Assembly (NCBI GenBank): GCA_003219355.1 | Contig: QHOQ01000138.1 | Span: 1 to 9,782, forward strand | Direction of reading: 5' to 3' | DNA length: 9,782 nucleotides | From: Verrucomicrobiota bacterium | GTDB lineage: Bacteria > Verrucomicrobiota > Verrucomicrobiia > Chthoniobacterales > UBA10450 | Shown here: in pieces, positions 1-6,584 of the stretch | Layout: every line of letters begins with the position of its first letter | Numbering within the stretch: position 1 is the first letter of the stretch | The notes under the pieces: generated by a model | Told to the model about the DNA's origin: nothing | What the model saw: the letters and a program-made list of their open reading frames with translations, nothing else | The model's database searches: none | Made by a program: the position numbers and the translations under genes

Positions 1-200
1 ATTGCGCAAACGGAACCTTTGCCATTCGTTCCAGCAACGTGAATAACCCGGCCGTCGCCAAGCTCAACCTGAAGCGCTGCGATGAGCCGCTGGATATTTT
101 CCAGGCCGAGCTTGATCCCGAAGCGCTGGAGGCCATACAGCCAAGCGAGCGTCTCCTTGTAGGGAGAGAGTCGCGGCACGGAGGCCTCCCCGACTTTCAC
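1..200 (-). CDS. folC: FolC, folylpolyglutamate/dihydrofolate synthase, N-terminal part (cut by window edge)
   Basis: FolC adds glutamate to folates in the cytoplasm; in many bacteria the same enzyme also joins dihydropteroate to glutamate. Only the first 66 codons are visible. They read as a typical FolC start: a helix with YKETLAWLYGLQRFGIKLG, then an IQRLIAAL helix, then the ATP-binding P-loop VAGTNGKGS near residue 60. The GTG start at 200 is preferred because its GTGA overlaps the accD stop codon, the usual sign of translational coupling. A second in-frame GTG lies seven codons further in, just before PRLSPYKE, and cannot be excluded. accD-folC order is also found in E. coli. The identification is secure from the P-loop and context; the rest of the gene lies left of the window. 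Confidence 0.9.
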   Translation of the reverse strand, partial: MKVGEASVPRLSPYKETLAWLYGLQRFGIKLGLENIQRLIAALQVELGDGRVIHVAGTNGKGSVCA

Positions 201-1042
201 GATACAACGGAAAAATAACTGAGCAGCCGGCTGAGCTGTTCGCGCATCTTTTTGCGATGCACAATCAGATCGATCAAGCCATGTTCTTGAAGAAACTCGG
301 CGGTCTGAAATTTTTGCGGCAAATCCTGATGGGTAGTTTCTTTGATCACGCGTGGGCCGGCGAAGCCGATCATGCTTTTCGGTTCTGCAATAATCACATC
401 ACCTAACGAAGCAAAGCTCGCCATGACGCCAGCGGTGGTGGGATTTGTCAGAACAGAAATGTAAGGAAGCCGTTGTTCAGCATGACGCGCGAGAGCGCCG
501 CTCGTTTTAGCCATTTGCATCAAGCTCAACATTCCTTCGTACAAGCGAGCGCCACCGGAGGCGGCGATGATGATGACCGCGGAGCGTTCGGCGGTTCCAT
601 ATTCAATCGTGCGGGTGATTCTTTCGCCGACAACTGAGCCCATCGTGGCAGCAAGAAACCCGAAATCCATGACGGCGATTGCGACCTTATAGCCGTCGAG
701 TATTCCGTAGCCGCTGATCACGGCGTCAGTCAAGCCAGTGCGCTCCTGGTAATTCTTGAGGCGATCCTTGTAAGTCGCCATCCCTTGAAAGCGCAAAGTG
801 TCGACGGATTTCAGGCCGGCATCCATCTCCACGAAACTTTCCGGATCGAGAAGATTGTCGATCCGTTCCTTGGCCGATTGCGCGAAATGATAATCGCAAC
901 GCGGACAGACGCGCTGATTCTGGGCGAGCTCGATTTCAGGCACAACTTCAGAACAGCCGGGGCATTTCTGGAAAAGACCGTGTGGGATATCGCGTTTCTT
1001 CGGACTTTCCGCCTTGATCGCTGGTTTTTTGAAAATTGCCAT
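197..1042 (-). CDS. accD: AccD, acetyl-CoA carboxylase carboxyltransferase subunit beta
   Basis: AccD is the beta half of the carboxyltransferase that, with AccA, moves the carboxyl group from biotin on AccB to acetyl-CoA, giving malonyl-CoA for fatty acid synthesis. The protein is 281 residues, normal for the family. It has the N-terminal four-cysteine zinc finger (C27, C30, C46, C49; CPGC and CPRC) and the crotonase-like core with SGGARLYEGMLSLMQMAK, then NPTTAGVMASFASLGD and GFAGPRVI. The ATG at 1042 (MAIFKKP) is chosen over an upstream in-frame start at 1114, because the 24 extra residues are Arg-rich, unlike the family, and would overlap comF. No clear Shine-Dalgarno site precedes it, and the comF stop is only 5 bases upstream, so it is probably translated by coupling. 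It overlaps folC by 3 bases. Confidence 0.97.
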   Translation of the reverse strand: MAIFKKPAIKAESPKKRDIPHGLFQKCPGCSEVVPEIELAQNQRVCPRCDYHFAQSAKERIDNLLDPESFVEMDAGLKSVDTLRFQGMATYKDRLKNYQERTGLTDAVISGYGILDGYKVAIAVMDFGFLAATMGSVVGERITRTIEYGTAERSAVIIIAASGGARLYEGMLSLMQMAKTSGALARHAEQRLPYISVLTNPTTAGVMASFASLGDVIIAEPKSMIGFAGPRVIKETTHQDLPQKFQTAEFLQEHGLIDLIVHRKKMREQLSRLLSYFSVVS

Positions 1043-1047
1043 GGGAA

Positions 1048-1776
1048 TTACGCGCGCGCGGCCGTGGCCGCATGAACGGAGATCGCGCCGGCGCTTTTCA
1101 AAACGTGCGCGCACTCGTTCAGTGTCGAACCGGTTGTCAGGACATCATCGATCAAAAGCACGTGCAAACCTCGCACGTTCGCGTTTTTTCGTAAACGAAA
1201 CGCGTTATGTAAATTTTCCATCCGTTCGGTGCGATCAAGCGTCGTCTGTGTGGTCGTGTAGCGAATGCGCTCAAGCAGCGGTTTGGATTGGATTGATATC
1301 TCTGCACTTAGCAATTCCGCGAGCAAGCTCGCCTGATTGAAACCGCGCTCTCGTTTGCGGGCCGGATGCAAAGGCACTGGAATAATAACGTCGAACCGAC
1401 GGCCACGCAGTCGAGGATCGTCGAGCGCCGCGGCCAGCCAGCGCGTCACCAGATAACGGAGATGGATCTGGCGTCCGTATTTAAAGTCATGGACGATCTG
1501 GCGAACGATTCCACGACTGCGATACGCCGCGACAGCAGCGTCAAAATGAATCGTGCGATGAGAGCAGTTCGCGCAAATAAACGTGCCGGTAATTGCGCCT
1601 TCGAACGGCTCGGAGCATCTCCCGCAAAAGGGCGGGACGATACGCGTGGTCTTCTCCTCACATTCTGCGCAAAGGTAGTCGTCCGCTCCGACTATTGCCG
1701 CGCAAATCGTGCAAACCGGCGGGTAGAGCAGCGAGGAAATCGCGCGCAGACCACTAAACTTTGCCAGCGTCGACAT
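1048..1776 (-). CDS. comF: ComF family protein (amidophosphoribosyltransferase-like, competence/DNA uptake related)
   Basis: The 242-residue protein has the ComF/GntX layout. An N-terminal zinc-ribbon region carries cysteine pairs at 22/25, 36/39, 51/54 and 68/71. A phosphoribosyltransferase domain follows, with FDVIIPVPLHPARKRERGFNQ near the middle and the PRPP-binding motif VLLIDDVLTTGST at residues 206-218. ComF proteins are needed for transformation in several bacteria, probably in handling incoming single-stranded DNA, but the enzymatic reaction is not generally settled. The ATG at 1776 gives the expected YPPVCTIC start and overlaps the upstream CPBP gene by 23 bases; accD starts 5 bases after its stop. 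It sits in a leftward operon with accD and folC, which need not mean a shared pathway. The family call is firm; a role in competence here is inferred. Confidence 0.9.
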   Translation of the reverse strand: MSTLAKFSGLRAISSLLYPPVCTICAAIVGADDYLCAECEEKTTRIVPPFCGRCSEPFEGAITGTFICANCSHRTIHFDAAVAAYRSRGIVRQIVHDFKYGRQIHLRYLVTRWLAAALDDPRLRGRRFDVIIPVPLHPARKRERGFNQASLLAELLSAEISIQSKPLLERIRYTTTQTTLDRTERMENLHNAFRLRKNANVRGLHVLLIDDVLTTGSTLNECAHVLKSAGAISVHAATAARA

Positions 1777-2635
1777 ACCTCAACCAGCTGCGCATTATCA
1801 GCCACGTCAAGCAGGCAATGCCCAGCGGCACAATTCCCACGAGCAGATTTTTTCCCAGCCATGGCAATTCAAGTATCCCTCGGTGTGCGACGCGATTGAA
1901 TGCGCCGGCGGCAAAAATCCAGCCAGCGTGCAGACCGATTGGTAACCAGAGCGAGCGAGTGCGCAAGCGCGCGTCGGCCAAAATCCAGCCGATGAGAAAC
2001 AATGTCGTGAACATCGCGGCTACCGAGGTCGGATCTCCAAATCGCGCGAATGAATGGATGATGGAATTTAATCCGGACGTCCATGCTACGATTGTCGATG
2101 TTCGCTCGGGCGCCTTTAGAAAATGAATAACTGAAAAGATAGCGGAGGTCGCAAAGATCGACATGTACGGCCGGCCAGTTCTCAACAGCACGCCCAGAAC
2201 TACTCCGCGAAAGAATGTTTCTTCAATCGCCGGAACGGCGATCGAAGCGGCCACGATTTTTCCGAACGCGATCCACGGGAAGCTGTGGCGTAACGAATAG
2301 ATGTGGAAAGCGATAAACAAAACACCGCAACAGAGCAGGGGAATCGCCGAAAAAAGAATGCCTGCGAAGAGGTCACGCACCCAATGTGAGTTGGGTGCCA
2401 ACTGTAAGTCGGCCATGCTTTTGGTATCGGTGAGGCGAAGGAGCGGCCAAAGTAGTGCCGCAGCAGCAATGAGGATTGCGCGATGAAAGAAAGATTCGAA
2501 GTCGATCTTCGCGAGAAAAGGGAAGAAACCATGGGCCGCAGCCCATTGTCCCGCCCAAAAAAGAAACGGCGCGATCAATGCGCCGAAAAGAATTATCGCG
2601 GCGAAATAAGCCGCCAGTCTAGCTGCGTCTTTCAA
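1754..2635 (-). CDS. CPBP family intramembrane metalloprotease (Abi/CAAX-type)
   Basis: This 293-residue, very hydrophobic protein has about seven or eight predicted membrane segments (for example residues 8-32, 52-68, 88-112, 126-150, 158-174, 205-222, 228-248 and 262-285). The three CPBP motifs are visible: EETFFRG (E138, E139, R143), FSVIH (F167, H171) and GLHAGW (H236). These residues form the membrane-embedded glutamate/histidine active site of Rce1-like proteases. Substrates of bacterial members are mostly unknown; some mature peptides, act in bacteriocin self-immunity or anchor partner proteins. No peptide precursor or other immunity gene was seen nearby. The start is a TTG at 2635; no internal Met occurs before residue 74, which would cut off two helices, so TTG is accepted with moderate confidence. 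It is the first gene of the leftward group and overlaps comF by 23 bases. Confidence 0.88.
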   Translation of the reverse strand: MKDAARLAAYFAAIILFGALIAPFLFWAGQWAAAHGFFPFLAKIDFESFFHRAILIAAAALLWPLLRLTDTKSMADLQLAPNSHWVRDLFAGILFSAIPLLCCGVLFIAFHIYSLRHSFPWIAFGKIVAASIAVPAIEETFFRGVVLGVLLRTGRPYMSIFATSAIFSVIHFLKAPERTSTIVAWTSGLNSIIHSFARFGDPTSVAAMFTTLFLIGWILADARLRTRSLWLPIGLHAGWIFAAGAFNRVAHRGILELPWLGKNLLVGIVPLGIACLTWLIMRSWLRYVDAGKV

Positions 2636-2642
2636 TCCTGCT

Positions 2643-2673
2643 AATGTAAGGTTTCCCTGCGATGCCGAGTCAA
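2643..2673 (-). promoter_or_regulatory. Candidate sigma70-type promoter for the leftward CPBP-comF-accD-folC group
   Basis: On the minus strand TTGACT (2673-2668, five of six consensus bases) is followed after 19 bases by TACATT (2648-2643, four of six). Transcription would then start at about 2636, next to the TTG start codon, giving a nearly leaderless mRNA. The element lies over the start of the divergent small gene, so RNA polymerase on one side could interfere with the other. The 19-base spacer is longer than the preferred 17, so this remains tentative. Confidence 0.3.
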
Positions 2674-2922
2674 CATATATGGACGGAGAAAGATCAACAC
2701 GGAGAAAAGCGCGAAGTGCGCGCGACGAAATTCGGCAGAGCGTGGCGCTTCCAGTCCAAAACTGCCGGCGAAACTAAATGGACGTATTACGATTTTCCAC
2801 CTCTCCAGGATCTTCTGAGATTGAAAGAGATTCTTGCGCGCAAATACCAGCGACGACGCGTTTCCATCGAAGACGTTTCCTCGGTTGAAAAATTAATCGA
2901 GGAACAAGGCAGTAATGAGTGA
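2662..2922 (+). CDS. Small conserved-looking hypothetical protein upstream of bioA
   Basis: This 86-residue protein belongs to no family I can name. It is basic and soluble with no signal peptide or membrane segment. The first half (residues 5-42) looks like a small beta-sheet unit, with VRATKFGRAWRFQSK and a Trp-rich TKWTYYDFPP stretch. The second half is helical and charged: LQDLLRLKEILARKYQRRR, then SIEDVSSVEKLIEEQ. The basic KYQRRR patch could contact nucleic acid, but that is a guess. ATG at 2662 has AAGG at 2648-2651 as a likely weak Shine-Dalgarno site. Its last 8 bases overlap the bioA start (ATGAGTGA), and this coupling plus the absence of any competing frame supports a real gene. 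It is the first gene of the bioA-tlyA-nadK transcript. Confidence 0.72.
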   Translation: MPSQHIWTEKDQHGEKREVRATKFGRAWRFQSKTAGETKWTYYDFPPLQDLLRLKEILARKYQRRRVSIEDVSSVEKLIEEQGSNE

Positions 2923-4222
2923 GTGGAACACCGAAGAACTGATTGATACGGACAAGCGCTTCATTTGGCACCCATTCACCAATATGCGCGAATGGTGCGC
3001 TCGAGAGCACGAGCCGCTGGTTTTGGTGGAAGGTCGCGGTGCGCTTCTGCGCGACAGCCGCGGCCGCGAATACATTGATGGCAATTCATCAATCTGGACG
3101 AACATCCACGGCCATAATCATCCGCACATCAATGCGGCAATTCGCCGGCAGCTCGATCGTGTAGCGCACACTTCGTTTCTTGGTTTTACTAACCCGGCAG
3201 CAATCGAACTCGCGCGCGCAATTGTCGATCTTTTCCCAACAGACTCCTTAAGTAGGGTGTTTTTCTCAGATGACGGTTCGACCGGAATTGAGGTCGCCTT
3301 GAGGATCGCGGATCAATATTGGCGGCTGCGCAATTCGCGAAGACATCAGTTCATCGCTTTCAAGAGCGGTTACCATGGGGACACGGCGGGCGCGGCGAGC
3401 CTCGGCGCGGCGGCAATGTTCCATGTCGGGTCCAGCCACTGGAATTTTCCCGCGATGCAAGTTCCCAACGTAACAGCCTTGGAGAGGCTTTCGCCGGCGG
3501 AGGTGGCGAAGATTGCCGCCGTAGTGATCGAGCCGCTTATTCAGGGAGCTGCTGGAATGCGGCTCTGGTCCTCCGGAACGTTGCGGGCAGTGCGTGAATG
3601 GTGTGATCGCACTGATACGCTGCTGATTGCGGATGAAGTCATGACCGGGTTTGGGAGAACCGGAAGAATGTTCGGGGTCGAACATGAATCGGTGATTCCG
3701 GATATGATGGTTCTGGGCAAAGGCTTGAGTGGAGGTTATCTTCCACTCGCTATTACTTTAGTATCGGAAAAACTATTCTCGGTTTTTGATGGGTCAATTG
3801 TCGATGGAAAAGCCCTGGCCTACGGACATAGCTACACCGGCAATGCACTCGGTTGTGTCGCGGCCAAGGCGAGTCTGGAGGTCTTTGAAAAAGAAGGCGT
3901 CCTGGAAGGATTGCAGCCAAAGATTCGACACCTGACTTTCGAGCTCGCCGGACTCGCCGATATTCCTGGAGTAGTCGAAGTCCGGCAGTGTGGATTTATT
4001 GCTGGGATAGAGGTAGCAGAATTGTCCGAAGCTCCGTTGGCAGATCAAGCTGCTGAGATCTGTATCGCAGCCCGGAGGCACGGATTTCTCACGCGGCCCA
4101 TTCGGAACGTCATTGTGCTGATGCCACCATTTTGCATCACGACTGACCAACTGACGCAGGCTGTTGAGGCGGTTCGCACGTCATTCACAGAAGTTCGCGG
4201 GCGCAGCTCCTCTAAAGAATGA
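2915..4222 (+). CDS. bioA: BioA, adenosylmethionine (or lysine)-8-amino-7-oxononanoate transaminase
   Basis: This PLP-dependent class III aminotransferase makes 7,8-diaminononanoate from 8-amino-7-oxononanoate, the step before dethiobiotin in biotin synthesis. The 435-residue protein carries WHPFTNM (18-24), SSIWTNIHGHNHP (58-70), GYHGDT (152-157), the cofactor-binding LIADEV (D240), the PLP lysine K269 in LGKGLSGGYLP, and LTRPIRNVI, whose R394 matches the substrate-carboxylate Arg of E. coli BioA. Phe21 replaces the catalytic-site Tyr17 of E. coli, and IW replaces its WW pair; together with YGHSYTGN these look more like B. subtilis BioK, which uses lysine as amino donor. The segment between GDT and IAAVVIEP (about residues 165-200) is roughly 20 residues shorter than I expect. 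AAGG five bases before the ATG is a good ribosome site. It overlaps the genes on both sides. No other bio gene is in the window. Confidence 0.93.
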   Translation: MSEWNTEELIDTDKRFIWHPFTNMREWCAREHEPLVLVEGRGALLRDSRGREYIDGNSSIWTNIHGHNHPHINAAIRRQLDRVAHTSFLGFTNPAAIELARAIVDLFPTDSLSRVFFSDDGSTGIEVALRIADQYWRLRNSRRHQFIAFKSGYHGDTAGAASLGAAAMFHVGSSHWNFPAMQVPNVTALERLSPAEVAKIAAVVIEPLIQGAAGMRLWSSGTLRAVREWCDRTDTLLIADEVMTGFGRTGRMFGVEHESVIPDMMVLGKGLSGGYLPLAITLVSEKLFSVFDGSIVDGKALAYGHSYTGNALGCVAAKASLEVFEKEGVLEGLQPKIRHLTFELAGLADIPGVVEVRQCGFIAGIEVAELSEAPLADQAAEICIAARRHGFLTRPIRNVIVLMPPFCITTDQLTQAVEAVRTSFTEVRGRSSSKE

Positions 4223-4971
4223 GCGACAAAATGTCGAAGAGGTTACGTCTTGACCAAGTTCTAGTTGCCAAAGGTTTGTTCGCCAGCCGCGAGCAGGCGC
4301 AACGAGCGGTCATGGCCGGCGAGGTCAAAGTCGGGACTCGAATTGCCGCGAAGCCTTCTCAACTTCTCGAGCCGGATGTCGCGATTGCGGTCAAGCCGAC
4401 GCGGAAATACGTCGGACGTGGCGCCTTGAAGTTGGAAAGCGCGCTGAATCATTTCAAGATCGACATTCGCGGGAAAGTCGCGCTCGATATCGGGGCCTCG
4501 ACCGGCGGTTTTACCGACTGCCTCCTTCAACAGAGTGCCGAGAAAGTTTACGCCGTGGACGTGGGACATGGCCAATTGGATTGGAAACTTCGAACCGATC
4601 CGCGTGTAATTGTCCTGGAAAACCTGAATGCGCGGTTTCTTTCTCGCGAGCACATTCCAGAACTGGTCGACCTTTGTATGATCGACGTCTCATTCATCTC
4701 GTTGACTTTGATCTTGCCCAAAGCGTTCGACTTGATAACTCCAAACGGTGTGATCCTGGCACTCATTAAACCTCAGTTCGAATTGGAACGCGCGAATGTC
4801 GGGCACGGGGGAATCGTTCTGGATCCAGAGTTGCATCAAAAGGCGCAAGACAAGATCGTCGAGTTTGTGACTCGTCTCGGTCATATCGTAAGCGGAATCG
4901 CCCCATCTGCTATTAAAGGTGCGGACGGGAATCAGGAATTTTTTGCATGCCTCCGAAAACGATCGGTTTAA
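4219..4971 (+). CDS. tlyA: TlyA family rRNA 2'-O-methyltransferase
   Basis: TlyA uses SAM to methylate ribose 2'-OH groups of 16S and 23S rRNA (in mycobacteria at C1409 and C1920, needed for capreomycin sensitivity); some members were first named haemolysins. The 250-residue length is normal. Residues 8-60 form an S4 RNA-binding domain (RLDQVLVAKGLFASREQA). Then come the linker GRGALKLESAL (66-76), the SAM-binding motif ALDIGASTGGFTD (88-100), DVSFISL (156-162), LIKPQFE with the catalytic-type Lys184, and the family C-terminal SAIKGADGNQEFF. The start at 4219 overlaps the bioA stop as ATGA; a second ATG lies four codons in and is possible. The end overlaps nadK by 25 bases. tlyA next to nadK is a common arrangement in bacteria. 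Substrate sites are inferred from the family. Confidence 0.95.
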   Translation: MSDKMSKRLRLDQVLVAKGLFASREQAQRAVMAGEVKVGTRIAAKPSQLLEPDVAIAVKPTRKYVGRGALKLESALNHFKIDIRGKVALDIGASTGGFTDCLLQQSAEKVYAVDVGHGQLDWKLRTDPRVIVLENLNARFLSREHIPELVDLCMIDVSFISLTLILPKAFDLITPNGVILALIKPQFELERANVGHGGIVLDPELHQKAQDKIVEFVTRLGHIVSGIAPSAIKGADGNQEFFACLRKRSV

Positions 4972-5813
4972 TCGCGCATACCGGTAAGCCAGGTGTGGGC
5001 GATTTGGTCAATGCCATAGTTCAAGAGTTCGGTCGTTTTTCGATCAAGATCGAGATCGAAAAAGAAACTGCTGCGATCGCCGGAAAAAGCTCGGATCGCT
5101 CGATCGCGCAGTTGGGAGCCGCGTCGGATCTTTTAGTAGTTGTCGGCGGTGACGGGACAATTCTGCACGTCGTTGGGCAACTGGGCGAGGTCATAAAGCC
5201 AATCTTTGGCGTTAACGTGGGATCGCTTGGTTTTTTGACCTGCGCGAATTCTTCCGCTTATCGCGAAGCGGTGGAATGCATCGCGAAAGATCGAATCAAC
5301 TTTAGCCAGCGGACCCTTCTCGAAGCGAGGATAAAGGTCGCAGAGAAACAAACCAAAAAGATGACTGCTCTAAACGATGCAGTTTTGAGCCGAGGCGAAC
5401 TTTCGCGCCTGGTATTATTGCGAACGCGGGTTAACGGCGAAGCGCTTACTGAATTCAATGCCGACGGTTTGATTGTCGCGACACCGACTGGCTCAACTGC
5501 CTATTCGCTTTCAGCCGGCGGACCGATTCTCGATCCTGAATCGGGGGTTCTCGTTATTACGCCGATTTGCCCGCACGTCCTCACCAACCGTTCGATTATC
5601 GTAGCAGAAACATCGATCATCGACATTGAAGTGAGCGACCCAGATTATCCGGTTTTTCTGACGTTAGACGGCCGCCAGCCAATCCGAGTGAAGAGAGGAT
5701 CGACAATCAATATTCGCAAAGCAAAGAAAACGCTGCCGTTGGCCGCGTTGCCGGATGTTTCTTTCTTCAACGTTGTTCGGCAGAAGCTGAAATGGAGTGG
5801 GAGCAATTTGTAA
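4947..5813 (+). CDS. nadK: NadK, NAD kinase
   Basis: NadK phosphorylates NAD to NADP in the cytoplasm using ATP or polyphosphate. The 288-residue protein has the GGDGT motif (67-71, catalytic Asp69), NVGSLGFLT (90-98), the NAD-contacting ND pair (N143, D144; most members have NE), DGLIVATPTGSTAYS (173-187), AGGP (190-193) and TPICPHVLTNR (205-215), then the LDG turn near 240. All expected blocks are present and in order. The ATG at 4947 sits inside the tlyA end, with AGGA at 4934-4937 as ribosome site, and gives the usual short N-terminus ahead of KTIGLIAHTGKP. It is the last gene of the bioA transcript; an NADP supply beside biotin synthesis is metabolically reasonable, but the pairing may just be inherited tlyA-nadK linkage. 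Confidence 0.96.
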   Translation: MPPKTIGLIAHTGKPGVGDLVNAIVQEFGRFSIKIEIEKETAAIAGKSSDRSIAQLGAASDLLVVVGGDGTILHVVGQLGEVIKPIFGVNVGSLGFLTCANSSAYREAVECIAKDRINFSQRTLLEARIKVAEKQTKKMTALNDAVLSRGELSRLVLLRTRVNGEALTEFNADGLIVATPTGSTAYSLSAGGPILDPESGVLVITPICPHVLTNRSIIVAETSIIDIEVSDPDYPVFLTLDGRQPIRVKRGSTINIRKAKKTLPLAALPDVSFFNVVRQKLKWSGSNL

Positions 5814-5848
5814 AGACTTCCGGAGCAAGGCCGTTTTCCTGCCAGGAT

Positions 5849-5880
5849 TTTAGAAGACCTAAAGCAAACTGTTTTTCTTT
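5849..5880 (+). terminator. Weak candidate terminator after nadK
   Basis: An inverted repeat TTTAG (5849-5853) / CTAAA (5859-5863) with a 5-base loop can form a short AT-rich stem, followed 8 bases later by a T-rich run (GTTTTTCTTT, 5871-5880). The stem is weak and the gap to the T run is longer than in a classical terminator. It is listed because it is the only such structure found between nadK and the next gene. Confidence 0.25.
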
Positions 5881-5916
5881 GTCCGTTTGTTCGAGACCTG
5901 ATAGTCAGTGTGGTCT

Positions 5917-6129
5917 ATGAACCTTGTAAGCTTGCCCGATGGCCGCATTCTAAATCTCGATCGCCTTACTCACGCAGAGCGGACAGGCGATTATGTGATT
6001 CTACATCTCAGTGGAGGAGGGGACGCCGGGTCGATTATGAGGGTGAAACAAGGAGAAGGCGCGAGGAGGGTTTGGGCGTATGTCACCGGCAAGTGCGCAG
6101 TTAAGATTGAGACACCGCCGCAGCCTTAA
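5917..6129 (+). CDS. Small hypothetical protein A, shares an N-terminal motif with the next small gene
   Basis: This 70-residue soluble protein is not a family I can name with confidence. It begins MNLVSLPDGRILNLDRL, then ERTGDYVILHLSGGG, followed by a beta-rich, basic second half ending in PPQP. The start pattern (two short strands around a G, then N-x-D, then a third strand ending in G) resembles small domains such as FlbD and LytTR-like proteins, but only as a loose pattern. The ATG at 5917 is preferred over the GTG at 5908, because it lines up with the start of the related protein at 6333; an in-frame TAG at 5902-5904 rules out anything longer. No Shine-Dalgarno site is visible, which lowers confidence. 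It lies about 100 bases after nadK and probably outside that operon. Confidence 0.6.
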   Translation: MNLVSLPDGRILNLDRLTHAERTGDYVILHLSGGGDAGSIMRVKQGEGARRVWAYVTGKCAVKIETPPQP

Positions 6130-6139
6130 GATCACCGCG

Positions 6140-6149
6140 GTTCGCGAAC
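6140..6149. repeat. Perfect 10-base palindrome between the two small genes
   Basis: GTTCGCGAAC reads the same on both strands. It lies 10 bases after the end of small gene A. A second, interrupted dyad, TGAC-GT-GTCA, lies at 6213-6222. Either could be half of a protein-binding site, but ten-base palindromes arise by chance in DNA of this composition and no second copy of either was noticed. Nothing else was recognised in the 203-base gap 6130-6332. Confidence 0.25.
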
Positions 6150-6332
6150 GGATGATGAATCCACCGCTACTCGTCGCTGTTTGTTGCTCGTTGCCGCACC
6201 TGTAAAAATCTGTGACGTGTCATTTCGTACTCGCGATTGTCGCCGGAGTTGGCGCGGTTGGGTGTCGGTTCAGAAAATAATTAACATAGAAATTTTCCGT
6301 TGCTGAATAAATAGCAAGTCTGACAATCGGGG

Positions 6333-6584
6333 ATGACCAACAACCTCGTAAGTCTCCCGAGCGGAATGATTCTCAACATGGACAATGTCGCTTTTGTAGC
6401 CGCTCTTCCAGATGCCGCGAACAGGCGGAAGAAACTTCGCGTCGCTTTCGGTTCTACGTCTAGCGGTGGTGCAACTGCGAATATCCAACTCGACGAGGAT
6501 GATTCGAATGCCTTGATCCGGGCGCTGGCAAAAGTCGGGGTCGACGTCGGCGCCCTCCGCGAATCTACCGGCGGAAAGGGATGA
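6333..6584 (+). CDS. Small hypothetical protein B, related at its N-terminus to protein A
   Basis: This 83-residue soluble protein starts MTNNLVSLPSGMILNMDNV, matching protein A over about 14 positions (NLVSLP-x-G-x-ILN-x-D). It continues with FVAALPD, a basic turn NRRKK, a strand LRVAFG, a Gly/Ser/Thr stretch, then IQLDEDDSNALIRALAKVG, a strand leading into a helix, and a flexible Gly/Lys-rich tail. The strand-strand-strand-strand-helix layout resembles small ligand- or DNA-binding modules, but no catalytic motif is visible. The start is fixed by an in-frame TGA at 6321-6323; GGGG abuts the ATG, too close for a normal ribosome site. An AT-rich patch at 6271-6290 could be part of a promoter (TTGGGT at 6258, TAACAT at 6282), but the match is poor. 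Function unknown. Confidence 0.65.
   Translation: MTNNLVSLPSGMILNMDNVAFVAALPDAANRRKKLRVAFGSTSSGGATANIQLDEDDSNALIRALAKVGVDVGALRESTGGKG

Noticed and set aside
1043..1114. A 24-codon N-terminal extension of accD
   Set aside because: It overlaps comF, is Arg-rich and lies outside the conserved family start; MAIFKKP at 1042 fits better.
1366..1899. A 177-codon plus-strand frame over comF and the CPBP gene
   Set aside because: Antisense to two well-supported genes; Arg/Ala-rich with no motif.
1754..2635. An abortive-infection (Abi) defence gene
   Set aside because: CPBP proteins are sometimes labelled Abi, but the housekeeping operon context and absence of any defence or phage gene give no support for defence.
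3266..3685. A 139-codon minus-strand frame inside bioA
   Set aside because: Shadow of a conserved gene with no ribosome site or family match.
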